53,542 nucleotides of DNA from Clostridiales bacterium Firm_08 (GTDB lineage Bacteria; Bacillota; Clostridia; Oscillospirales; QAKW01), in NCBI GenBank assembly GCA_001604045.1, contig LVAN01000024.1, positions 1 through 53,542 of the forward strand, written 5' to 3'. The translations under genes and the position numbers were made by a program. A model generated the notes under the pieces. The model saw only the letters and a list, made by a program, of their open reading frames with translations. It did not search any database and was not told where the DNA came from. Positions 15,119-23,452 of this stretch are shown piece after piece (position 1 is the first letter of the stretch; every line of letters starts with the position of its first letter).

Positions 15119-16333
15119 ATGCTCAGGAAAAAAGAAATGGTCGCTATGCTTCTCGCGGGCGGTCAAGGCAGTCGTCTGTACGTGCTGACGCAGCAGACCG
15201 CCAAACCCGCGATCCCGTTCGGCGGCAAGTACCGGATCATCGATTTCCCGCTTTCCAACTGCACCAATTCCGGGATCGACACGGTGGGAGTCCTGACCCA
15301 GTACCAGCCGCTGGAACTCAACACGTACATCGGCAACGGCCAGCCGTGGGATCTCGACCGTATGCACGGCGGCGTGCATATCCTGCCGCCTTACGCGACG
15401 GCGCAGGGCGGAGACTGGTACAAGGGCACGGCGAACGCCATTTATCAGAACATCAATTTCATCGAGCAGTATGAGCCGGAATACGTGCTGGTGCTTTCCG
15501 GCGACCATATCTACAAGATGAACTACAATCAGATGCTCGAATTCCACAAGAAAAAGGGCGCCGCCGCCACCATCGCCTCGCTGGGCGTATCTCTGGAGGA
15601 GGCGAGCCGTTTCGGCATTATGAACGCCGACGCGGACGGCGTCATCTACGAGTTCGAGGAGAAACCCGCGCACCCGAAATCCACCAACGCCTCGATGGGC
15701 ATTTATATCTTCACCTGGGAAAAACTCAAAAAATACCTGACGGAGGACGAGGCGGATCCGGCCTCCGACAACGATTTCGGCAAGAACATCCTGCCCGCGA
15801 TGCTCGCGGCGGGAGAAAAGATGGTCGTCTATCCCTTTGAGGGGTACTGGAAGGACGTCGGCACCATCGAGAGTTTCTGGGAAGCGAATATGGACCTGCT
15901 CAATCCCAAGATCCCGCTGGGGCTGAGCGATCCGAACTGGAAAATTTACGCCCGCCACGGCGCGCTGCAGCCGCAGAGCATCGGATCCGACACCCGGATC
16001 GTCGAGAGTATGATCTCGGAGGGATGCCGCGTCGAGGGCGATCTGTGGTACAGCGTGCTGTTCAGCGGCGTCACGCTGGGCAAAGGTTCCAAGGTCAACT
16101 CCTCCGTCGTGATGCACAACGTAAAGATCGGCAAAAACTGCAGCATCCGCTACGCCATCATCGCGGACGACGCGGTGATCGAGGACGGAGCGGTCATCGG
16201 CAAAAGCCCGGAGGACTGCGTAAGCCCCGATGAATGGGGCATCGCCGTCATCGGACAGGGCGCCGTCGTAAAGGCGGGACAGGTCGTAGGACCCAAAGAA
16301 ATGATCGCACCCAGAGGAGGAGACAACAAGTGA
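15119..16333 (+). CDS. glgC: glucose-1-phosphate adenylyltransferase GlgC
   Basis: A 404-residue ADP-glucose pyrophosphorylase, catalysing the first committed step of glycogen synthesis from glucose 1-phosphate and ATP. The N-terminal nucleotidyltransferase motif [14 protein letters not shown] is intact, followed by [41 protein letters not shown] and EEKPAHPKS are substrate-binding segments. Residues about 290-400 form the left-handed beta-helix with hexapeptide repeats. The ATG at 15119 has CAGGAGGAAATAAAA upstream. It is the first of four overlapping or adjacent glg genes; GTGA overlap with glgD implies a 1:1 complex. Confidence 0.96.
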   Translation: MLRKKEMVAMLLAGGQGSRLYVLTQQTAKPAIPFGGKYRIIDFPLSNCTNSGIDTVGVLTQYQPLELNTYIGNGQPWDLDRMHGGVHILPPYATAQGGDWYKGTANAIYQNINFIEQYEPEYVLVLSGDHIYKMNYNQMLEFHKKKGAAATIASLGVSLEEASRFGIMNADADGVIYEFEEKPAHPKSTNASMGIYIFTWEKLKKYLTEDEADPASDNDFGKNILPAMLAAGEKMVVYPFEGYWKDVGTIESFWEANMDLLNPKIPLGLSDPNWKIYARHGALQPQSIGSDTRIVESMISEGCRVEGDLWYSVLFSGVTLGKGSKVNSSVVMHNVKIGKNCSIRYAIIADDAVIEDGAVIGKSPEDCVSPDEWGIAVIGQGAVVKAGQVVGPKEMIAPRGGDNK

Positions 16334-17439
16334 AAGCATTCGGCATTATTTTTTCCGACAGTTATTCCACCGACGATCGGCACGAGCTGATCCGTCACCG
16401 CTCGGCGTCGGCGCTGCCCGTCGCCTGCCGCTACCGCGCCATCGACTTTACCCTCTCCGGGCTTGTCAACGCGGACGTCCGCGAGATCTATCTGCTCACC
16501 AAACGGTATTACGGCACGCTGCTCGACCATCTGGGCAACGGCAAGGACTGGGATCTCGACCGCAAGTCGGGCGGCATCAAACTGCTGACGCCCTACTCCC
16601 ATCTCGACGCCGCGGCACCGGATATGATGAGCGGCAAGCTGGACGCGCTGCGCACCATCATCCCCTTCATCAAAGAGGCGAAGGGCGACTACGTCATTTT
16701 GGGACAGGGCAACCTCATCGCCAATCTCGATTTCAACGCCGTTCTGAAACAGCACGTGGAGAGCGGCGCGGATCTCACGATCCCCTACGCCTATATGGAG
16801 GATCCCGGCGAGCGAAGCCTTGTCGTCTCCTTCGACAAAGAGGGCGTGCTGACCGACGTCAAACTCGGCGGCAGCGGCAAGCAGGACACCGCGCTCAACT
16901 GCTACGTGATGCACAAGGATTTCCTGCTCGCCTTCCTCGCGCAGGCCAATCTCTATGACTGGCACGATCTCAACCGCAACCTCATCGTGCGTTATATGGG
17001 CAGGATCCGCATCTGCGGATACCGCCACGAGGGGTACGCCGCCATCTGCAACACCGTGCCGCAGTATTTCCGCGCCAATATGGATATGCTGGACGCGAAA
17101 GCGCGGGACGAACTGTTCCCCGAGGACCGTCCGGTCCTGACGAGGGTGCAGGACACCGTTCCGACGTTCTATCGCTTTGACGCGCAGGTCACCGACAGCC
17201 TGCTCGCGGACGGGTGCGACGTGGACGGCACCGTGAAGGGCAGTCTCATTTTCCGCAACGTCACCATCGAGGAGGGCGCGGTGGTGGAGAACTGCGTTCT
17301 GATGCAGAACACGCATATCGGTCAGGGCGCGGTGCTGAAAAACGTTATCTGCGACAAAAACGTGACGGTCGGCGCCGGCGTGACGCTCGCCGGTTCCGAA
17401 AAATATCCTTATGTCTTAACGAAAGGAACGGAAGTATGA
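16330..17439 (+). CDS. glgD: glycogen biosynthesis protein GlgD
   Basis: A 369-residue paralogue of GlgC that in Firmicutes pairs with it as a modulatory subunit. The GGxGxRL catalytic loop is missing; the equivalent region reads [19 protein letters not shown], so it is not expected to be independently active. [14 protein letters not shown] and [16 protein letters not shown] align with the GlgC fold, and the C-terminal hexapeptide repeats are kept ([13 protein letters not shown]). The GTG start overlaps the glgC stop and AGAGGAGACAAC serves as ribosome site. Confidence 0.93.
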   Translation: MKAFGIIFSDSYSTDDRHELIRHRSASALPVACRYRAIDFTLSGLVNADVREIYLLTKRYYGTLLDHLGNGKDWDLDRKSGGIKLLTPYSHLDAAAPDMMSGKLDALRTIIPFIKEAKGDYVILGQGNLIANLDFNAVLKQHVESGADLTIPYAYMEDPGERSLVVSFDKEGVLTDVKLGGSGKQDTALNCYVMHKDFLLAFLAQANLYDWHDLNRNLIVRYMGRIRICGYRHEGYAAICNTVPQYFRANMDMLDAKARDELFPEDRPVLTRVQDTVPTFYRFDAQVTDSLLADGCDVDGTVKGSLIFRNVTIEEGAVVENCVLMQNTHIGQGAVLKNVICDKNVTVGAGVTLAGSEKYPYVLTKGTEV

Positions 17440-18854
17440 AAAAGATCTTATTCGCCGCCTCGGAGGCCGCGCCTTTTATCAAGGTCGGAGGTCTCGGAGA
17501 CGTCGCGGGGGCGCTTCCCAAAGCGCTGTGCGAAGCGGGCGCGGACTGCCGCGTGATCCTGCCCCTCTATTCCTCCATCCCGTGGGAAAAGAGAGAGGAT
17601 CTCACCCCGCTGATGCACTTCGACATCCGCAACGCCTGGCGGGAGCAGTACTGCGGCGTACTGACCAAAAAGGTCGGCAAGGTCACTTACTATTTCATCG
17701 ATAACGAATACTACTTCAACCGCTACCGCGTGTACGGCGAGGCGGACGACGCCGAGCGTTTCGCGTTTTTCTCCCGCGCCGTGCTGGAAGTCCTGCCCCG
17801 CGTCGGCTTTATCCCCGACGTGCTGCACGCCAACGACTGGCACACCGCTCTCATCCCGGTTCTGCAGGACTGTGAGTACTGCCACCGGGAGGGATACGGC
17901 AACATCAAAACGGTCTTTACCATCCACAACATCGAGTTTCAGGGCAAATTCGATCCCTACATACTCGGCAGCGTGTTCGGTCTGGACGAAAGCAAAAAGC
18001 CGATGCTGTTCTACGGCGACTGCATCAATCTGATGAAAGGCGCGATCGAGACGGCGCACGCCGTCACCACCGTGTCGGAGAGTTACGCCGGCGAGATCCT
18101 AGACCCGTATTTCTCCTGCGGTCTGCACCATATCCTTGCCGCGCGGCAGTTCAAAGTGTGCGGCATCACCAACGGCATCGATACCGACGTGTTCGACCCC
18201 GCCACCGATAAAAACATCGCGACCAATTATTCCTATGAGACCCGCTCTCAGAAATTCCGCAACAAAAAGGCGCTGCGTGCTGAAATGAACCTGCCGGCGG
18301 GAGATATGCCGCTGCTGGCGCTGGTCGGGCGGCTGACCCACCAGAAGGGGCTGGATCTGCTGCGTATGGAATTTGAAAACGTGATGGCGACCGGGGCGCA
18401 GATGATCCTGCTCGGCACCGGAGACGCCGAATACGAGGAGTTTTTCCGCGAGATGCAGGGCCGTTATCCCGACGCTTTCCGCGCGATCATCGGGTTTGAC
18501 GCCGCGCTTGCCCAGCGGATCTACGCGGGCGCGGATCTGTTTCTGATCCCGTCCAAATTCGAGCCCTGCGGGCTGACGCAGATGATCTCGATGCGCTACG
18601 GCACTCTGCCGGTCGTGCACGCCGTCGGCGGCCTGCGGGACACCGTCATCCCCTACGACCCGACGACGGGCAAGGGCAACGGCGTCAACTTTTTGACCTA
18701 TGACAGCGGCGATATGATGGACGCGATCCGCCGCGCCGTCAAACTCTACTATGACAAGCCGAATTACGCGAAGGCGAAAGCCAACGCGATGAGGACCGAC
18801 GTCTCCTGGAAACAGAGCGCCGGGAAATATCTTGCACTATACGAAAGGATTTAG
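17436..18854 (+). CDS. glgA: glycogen synthase GlgA (GT5)
   Basis: A 472-residue glycogen synthase that transfers glucose from ADP-glucose to alpha-1,4-glucan. The N-terminal AASEAAPFIKVGGLGDVAGALP contains the ADP-glucose-binding KxGGL motif. HANDWHTALIP and FTIHNIEFQG are GT5 motifs, and the C-terminal nucleotide-binding half includes GRLTHQKGLDLL and PSKFEPCGLTQMISMRYG with the catalytic Glu. The length is typical. The ATG overlaps the glgD stop (ATGA), with GAAAGGAACGG upstream. Confidence 0.96.
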   Translation: MKKILFAASEAAPFIKVGGLGDVAGALPKALCEAGADCRVILPLYSSIPWEKREDLTPLMHFDIRNAWREQYCGVLTKKVGKVTYYFIDNEYYFNRYRVYGEADDAERFAFFSRAVLEVLPRVGFIPDVLHANDWHTALIPVLQDCEYCHREGYGNIKTVFTIHNIEFQGKFDPYILGSVFGLDESKKPMLFYGDCINLMKGAIETAHAVTTVSESYAGEILDPYFSCGLHHILAARQFKVCGITNGIDTDVFDPATDKNIATNYSYETRSQKFRNKKALRAEMNLPAGDMPLLALVGRLTHQKGLDLLRMEFENVMATGAQMILLGTGDAEYEEFFREMQGRYPDAFRAIIGFDAALAQRIYAGADLFLIPSKFEPCGLTQMISMRYGTLPVVHAVGGLRDTVIPYDPTTGKGNGVNFLTYDSGDMMDAIRRAVKLYYDKPNYAKAKANAMRTDVSWKQSAGKYLALYERI

Positions 18855-18863
18855 GAAGCAGCA

Positions 18864-21263
18864 ATGACCAAAGAGCAACTGAAAAACGAACTGAACACCG
18901 CCATTCGACGCAAATTTTCCGTAGATCCCGCCGACGCCAACGCGAGACAGACCTATGAGGCTCTGATCGACGTCGTGCGGGACATATTGCAGGCGAAACA
19001 CGCCGACACCCGGGCAAAGACCGACAAACAGGCCGCCAAGCAGGTCTACTATATGTCGATGGAATTTTTGCTGGGACGGAGCCTCAAAAACAACCTTTAC
19101 AACCTGGGATTGGAGGACGCCGCGAAGGACGTTCTCGCCGAACAAGGCAAGGACCTCGGCGAACTCTACAAAATGGAGCCTGACGCGGGGCTGGGCAACG
19201 GCGGTCTCGGCAGGCTCGCCGCCTGCTATCTCGACTCGCTGACGGCGCTGGACTATCCCGCCACCGGTTTTTCCATCCGCTATGAATTCGGCATCTTCAA
19301 GCAGGTCATCCTGGACGGCTGGCAGATGGAATTCCCCGACAACTGGCTGGAGATGGGCGGCGCCTGGCTCATCCCGCGCCCCGACGAGGCGCAGGAGGTC
19401 TTTTTCGACGGTGAGATCGAGGAGATCTGGAGCGAGGAGGGACTGAAGACCGTCCATAAAAACTACGACAAAGTCCGCGCCATCCCCTACGATATGCTGA
19501 TCTCGGGACATAATACCGACACCGTCAACGTCCTGCGGCTGTGGGGCGCGAAAAGCGCGAGCGAGTTCGATATGGGCTCTTTCTCCCGCGGTGACTACCT
19601 CAAAAGCGTGGAAAACGCCGCCAAGGCGGAGGCGATCTCCAAAGTCCTCTACCCCGCCGACGATCACATCGAAGGCAAAAACCTGCGGCTGCGTCAGCAG
19701 TATTTCTTTGTCTGCGCGTCCGTTAAAAACATCGTACAAAACCATTACGCGAAGTTCGGCACGCTTGACAACCTGCCCGACAAGGTCGCCATCCACATCA
19801 ACGACACCCATCCCTCTCTTTGCGTGCCTGAACTGATGCGCATCCTGATGGACGAATATGAATATCAGTGGGACGACGCCTGGGGCATCACCACCCGTAC
19901 CCTCGCCTACACCAACCATACCGTTATGAGCGAGGCGCTGGAGACCTGGAGCATCGACCTGTTCCGCGCGAGACTGCCGCGGATTTTCTCCATCGTGGAG
20001 GAGATCAACCGCCGTTTCTGCGCCGCCGTATATAAGGATCACCCTGAAAAACGAAACGTGCTGGACCGTATCGCCATCCTTTCGGGCGGTATGGTGCATA
20101 TGGCGAACCTTTGTGTCGCCTGCTGTTACAGCGTCAACGGCGTTTCCGGCCTGCACTCGGACATCCTCAAAGAGGATCTGTTCCGGGACTACAACGACAT
20201 TTTCCCCGGCAAACTGACCAACGTCACCAACGGCATCATCCACCGCCGCTGGCTCTGCCAGGCCAACCCCAAACTGTCCGGTTTCCTGACCGGCCTTATC
20301 GGGGACGGGTTTGTGGACGACGCCTCGCATCTTTCCGAACTTCTCAAATATCAGGACGACAGAGCGGTGTACCGCGAGCTGGAAAAGATCAAGGCCGCCA
20401 ACAAGGAGCGGCTCGCCGAGTACATCCGTACCAAAAACGGCGTCAACGTCGATCCGAACTCCCTGTTCGACGTACAGGCGAAACGCCTGCACGAGTACAA
20501 ACGTCAGCTGCTCTGCGCGCTGTACATCTATGATCTGTATCTGCAGATCAAACGGGACGGCGCCGCGCCTCAGCCGCGCACCTTCATTTTCGGCGCCAAG
20601 GCGAGCGCGGGCTACGTGATGGCGAAGGAGATCATCCGTTTCATCTGCACGCTGGGTCAGCTCATCAACAACGATCCCGTCGCGGGACAGTACCTCAAGG
20701 TCGTGTTCCTCGCGGATTATAAGGTCTCCATCGCGGAGATCCTGATGCCCGCCGCCGAGGCGAGCGAGCAGATCTCGCTCGCGGGCAAGGAAGCCAGCGG
20801 CACCGGCAATATGAAGTTTATGATCAACGGCGCCGTCACCATCGGCACGCTGGACGGCGCGAACGTCGAGATGAGCGAACTGGTGGGAGAGGAAAACATT
20901 TTCCTGTTCGGTATGAAAACGCCGGAAGTGAACGCCCGCCGTATGAACGGCTACCGCCCGACGGACGTCATCGCGAGCGACGATGTCATCCGCCGTCTCA
21001 TCGACAGCATCCGCTCCGGCGATATCCTCGGCAACACGTTTGATAATATCGTGCATTATCTCACCGACAGCGATCCCTATATGGTGCTGGGCGACTACGC
21101 GTCCTACCGCGCGGCGCAGGGCAGACTTGCCGCCGCCTACGGCGAAAAGGACGTCTGGGCGAAAAAGAGCCTGATCAACATCGCCCGCGCCGGACACTTC
21201 GCGTCGGATCGCGCCATCCGCGAGTACGCCGATAACATCTGGCACCTTACGAAACTCAAATAA
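18864..21263 (+). CDS. glgP: glycogen phosphorylase GlgP (GT35)
   Basis: A 799-residue glycogen/maltodextrin phosphorylase that releases glucose 1-phosphate. YYMSMEFLLGRSLKNNL, the early DAGLGNGGLGRLAACYLDS and the PLP-binding EASGTGNMKFMINGA (lysine near residue 647) are family hallmarks. The short N-terminal region lacks the phosphorylation and AMP-control segments of eukaryotic enzymes. It starts nine bases after glgA, with AGGAAGCAGCA upstream, and ends before a strong terminator, so synthesis and breakdown genes share a transcript. No branching enzyme gene glgB is in this cluster. Confidence 0.96.
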   Translation: MTKEQLKNELNTAIRRKFSVDPADANARQTYEALIDVVRDILQAKHADTRAKTDKQAAKQVYYMSMEFLLGRSLKNNLYNLGLEDAAKDVLAEQGKDLGELYKMEPDAGLGNGGLGRLAACYLDSLTALDYPATGFSIRYEFGIFKQVILDGWQMEFPDNWLEMGGAWLIPRPDEAQEVFFDGEIEEIWSEEGLKTVHKNYDKVRAIPYDMLISGHNTDTVNVLRLWGAKSASEFDMGSFSRGDYLKSVENAAKAEAISKVLYPADDHIEGKNLRLRQQYFFVCASVKNIVQNHYAKFGTLDNLPDKVAIHINDTHPSLCVPELMRILMDEYEYQWDDAWGITTRTLAYTNHTVMSEALETWSIDLFRARLPRIFSIVEEINRRFCAAVYKDHPEKRNVLDRIAILSGGMVHMANLCVACCYSVNGVSGLHSDILKEDLFRDYNDIFPGKLTNVTNGIIHRRWLCQANPKLSGFLTGLIGDGFVDDASHLSELLKYQDDRAVYRELEKIKAANKERLAEYIRTKNGVNVDPNSLFDVQAKRLHEYKRQLLCALYIYDLYLQIKRDGAAPQPRTFIFGAKASAGYVMAKEIIRFICTLGQLINNDPVAGQYLKVVFLADYKVSIAEILMPAAEASEQISLAGKEASGTGNMKFMINGAVTIGTLDGANVEMSELVGEENIFLFGMKTPEVNARRMNGYRPTDVIASDDVIRRLIDSIRSGDILGNTFDNIVHYLTDSDPYMVLGDYASYRAAQGRLAAAYGEKDVWAKKSLINIARAGHFASDRAIREYADNIWHLTKLK

Positions 21264-21282
21264 AGCACCCCGTAACGACCCC

Positions 21283-21323
21283 AAAAGACGGTCCTCTGTC
21301 GTTGTGACAGAGGACCGTCTTTT
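21283..21323 (+). terminator. terminator of the glg operon
   Basis: A perfect 18-base stem AAAAGACGGTCCTCTGTC with its complement around loop GTTGT. The stem itself ends in TTTT. The remaining gap up to 21519 holds a GGGCGGCA/TGCCGCCC hairpin (about 21352-21370), the next promoter and a leader hairpin. Confidence 0.9.
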
Positions 21324-21429
21324 CAATATACCAATCATATTGGGAGCGTAGGGGCGGCAACCTGCCGCCCGCGGGGCCGGAACGTAACAAAATGTCGCGT
21401 TTTCCCGTCTCCTTTGTATAATGGAACTA

Positions 21430-21488
21430 TTGACTTTTGCACCGTTAGTATTATAATAGTATTTAGAGATCGTTCTCTCGGAACGATC
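21430..21488 (+). promoter_or_regulatory. SigA promoter and leader hairpin of the SLH protein gene
   Basis: TTGACT (21430-21435), 16 bases, TATAAT (21452-21457). A perfect hairpin GATCGTTC/GAACGATC (21468-21488) sits near the expected 5' end of the mRNA and may protect it from decay, as seen for highly expressed surface-layer transcripts. Confidence 0.65.
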
Positions 21489-21519
21489 CGGTAAATAACA
21501 AAAAACAGGAGGAAACATC

Positions 21520-23274
21520 ATGAAAAAACGTATTCTTTGCGCGGCTCTCGCCGTTATGATGCTGATCGGCCTGATGGCGAGTTTCGCCTCGGCGGTCACC
21601 ATCATTGAGAGCGTCGCCCTGACCGTCAACGCACCCACGATGGGCGCATTGCCGTCTACCGGGATGACCTGCGGCGGTCCCTTTGCCGCATATTACTACC
21701 GTTGGGATCACCAGGATAACGCGGTGGACTGGTATGACGTTACCGACAACCACGCCATTTCCTCGGAAACGGGGACCTTTGTCGCCGGGCACGTTTATCG
21801 CGTCAACATCTGGCTGGAGTGTGAAATGGACTGCGGTTTTAAGGTCACCGGCGGCAACCCCGCCGTCACCGCCACCGTCAACGGCAATACCGCGACGGTA
21901 AACAAGGCGTACGGTAATGATCCCGCGGAGATCATCGAGGTCACCTATGAGTTCACCTGCAAATGGGCCAACACGACGTCCAACCTCATCGACAAAGTCA
22001 AAGTGAACATCACCGAGCCGGCGGCGAACGCCGCTCCCTCTTTCACCGCGACGATGGACGGTCCTTACGCCTATTATACGCAGCTTTACAGCGATGAGAT
22101 CGAGGAATACCCGGTCGAATGGGAAGACCTTAATACCGGTTTTTCCCTCGGGGTGGGCAACACCTTTACCGCCGGACACACCTATCGGCTCACCGTGATG
22201 GTGGGAAGTGTTTCCCCCTGTGAGTTCAAACTGACAAACGGCGATCCCGCGTTGTCGGCCGCTACGATCAATAATATCGGCGTACCCGTCAGCACGCTGA
22301 ACGGGTACAACCCCGCAAAGGTCATTCTGCTCACCCGTGACTTCGAGATCCCGGACAACGGTATCAAGACCGCCGGTGTCACCGTCTATGAGCCGATGGG
22401 CGGCTGGCGGCCCGACACGCAGGTCTTTTACGCCAAGGACGCCGACGCCGCGAATTATACCATCGGCGCCATGAAATGGTATGATGTTGCCGCCAAACAG
22501 TATATGGATCCCGAAAAGGACTTCTTCCTGACCGGTTTTAAATACCGCGCGGACGTCCAGCTCGTACCGGCGGGCAGCAAGACCTTCTCGCCCTCCGCTA
22601 CCGCCAAGGTCAACGGCAACAATGCGGTCGCCGTTGCTTCCGGCAAGAACCTGATCGTACGCTACATCTTCACCGCGAAACCGGCGTCCGCCTATGTCTG
22701 CGAAGGAAATTCGGGCAAATGCCCCGCCGCGCAGACCTCCTTCGCCGATATCCCGGCGCCGACCAACTGGGCGCACGCCGCCATCGACTGGGCGATCGCC
22801 AATAACATCACCTCCGGCACGACGCCGACCACCTTCGCTCCCAAACTCGTTTGCTCCCGCGCGCAGGTCGTTTCCTTCCTGTGGCGGATCAACGGCAGCC
22901 CCAAGATGAGCGCCGCCAATCCCTTCACCGACGTTAAAGAGGGCGACTGGTTCTATGACGCGGTTCTGTGGGCAGTCAAGCAGAAGATCACCGCCGGCAC
23001 CACGCCGACGACCTTCGCGCCCAACCTCAACTGCTCCCGTTCTCAGGTCGTGACCTTCCTGTACGCGGCGGCGGAGGATAAGACTTTCACCGCTTCCAAT
23101 CCGTTTACCGACGTCCCGGCAGGCGCGTGGTACTATAACCCCGTGCTGTGGGCGGTGGCCAGAGGCATCACCTCCGGCACCACGCCGACGACCTTCAGCC
23201 CCGGCCTTGCCTGCTCCCGCGAGCAGATCGTCACCTTCCTGTACAAGTTCGTCGCGGTCAATTATCCCAGATAA
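21520..23274 (+). CDS. SLH-domain surface protein with three beta-rich repeats
   Basis: A 584-residue secreted protein. A signal peptide (residues 1-25, ending ASFASA) is followed by three related domains of about 110 residues, each with a Trp-Tyr-Asp motif and an F.AGH.YR strand (FVAGHVYRVNIW, FTAGHTYRLTVMV, FLTGFKYRADVQL). Residues about 405-580 hold three SLH repeats, each containing GTTPTTF and a CSR motif, which normally bind pyruvylated secondary wall polymer. The protein is thus anchored non-covalently to the wall. The ligand of the beta domains is unknown. AGGAGGAAACATC precedes the ATG. It is monocistronic, ended by a strong terminator. Confidence 0.85.
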   Translation: MKKRILCAALAVMMLIGLMASFASAVTIIESVALTVNAPTMGALPSTGMTCGGPFAAYYYRWDHQDNAVDWYDVTDNHAISSETGTFVAGHVYRVNIWLECEMDCGFKVTGGNPAVTATVNGNTATVNKAYGNDPAEIIEVTYEFTCKWANTTSNLIDKVKVNITEPAANAAPSFTATMDGPYAYYTQLYSDEIEEYPVEWEDLNTGFSLGVGNTFTAGHTYRLTVMVGSVSPCEFKLTNGDPALSAATINNIGVPVSTLNGYNPAKVILLTRDFEIPDNGIKTAGVTVYEPMGGWRPDTQVFYAKDADAANYTIGAMKWYDVAAKQYMDPEKDFFLTGFKYRADVQLVPAGSKTFSPSATAKVNGNNAVAVASGKNLIVRYIFTAKPASAYVCEGNSGKCPAAQTSFADIPAPTNWAHAAIDWAIANNITSGTTPTTFAPKLVCSRAQVVSFLWRINGSPKMSAANPFTDVKEGDWFYDAVLWAVKQKITAGTTPTTFAPNLNCSRSQVVTFLYAAAEDKTFTASNPFTDVPAGAWYYNPVLWAVARGITSGTTPTTFSPGLACSREQIVTFLYKFVAVNYPR

Positions 23275-23316
23275 CAACCCGCAAGCGACAGATCGAAAGT
23301 GATATTATATCAATCT

Positions 23317-23354
23317 AAAATTTCCCCCGGTCCCCGGACCGGGGGAAATTTTCC
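23317..23354 (+). terminator. terminator of the SLH protein gene
   Basis: A long perfect stem, AAAATTTCCCCCGGTCC with GGACCGGGGGAAATTTT, with a short CC loop. The symmetric A/T flanks also suit minus-strand transcription from pheT. Confidence 0.9.
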
Positions 23355-23373
23355 TTTGTAAGCCTTCTCCTTG

Positions 23374-23452
23374 AGGGGAAGCCGTTATAAAGATTTCCCT
23401 CGGTCTTTGACCGAGGGAAATCATCCTTAATTTGCCCGAAGGCAACATCATT
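23374..23452. repeat. dispersed hairpin repeat, copy A
   Basis: The segment from AGGGGAAGCCGTTATAA through CCTTAATTTG recurs at 32984-33044. It includes a perfect 14-base stem GATTTCCCTCGGTC (23392-23422) whose triloop is TTT here and AAA in the other copy. It ends with one mini-hairpin TTGCC/GGCAA and the linker CATCATTT, which runs into the pheT stop codon. Confidence 0.75.

Noticed and set aside
18837-21638. A 933-codon open frame on the minus strand
   Set aside because: It lies antisense to glgP, which has full family motifs. The frame is a codon-bias shadow in GC-rich DNA and has no recognisable domain.
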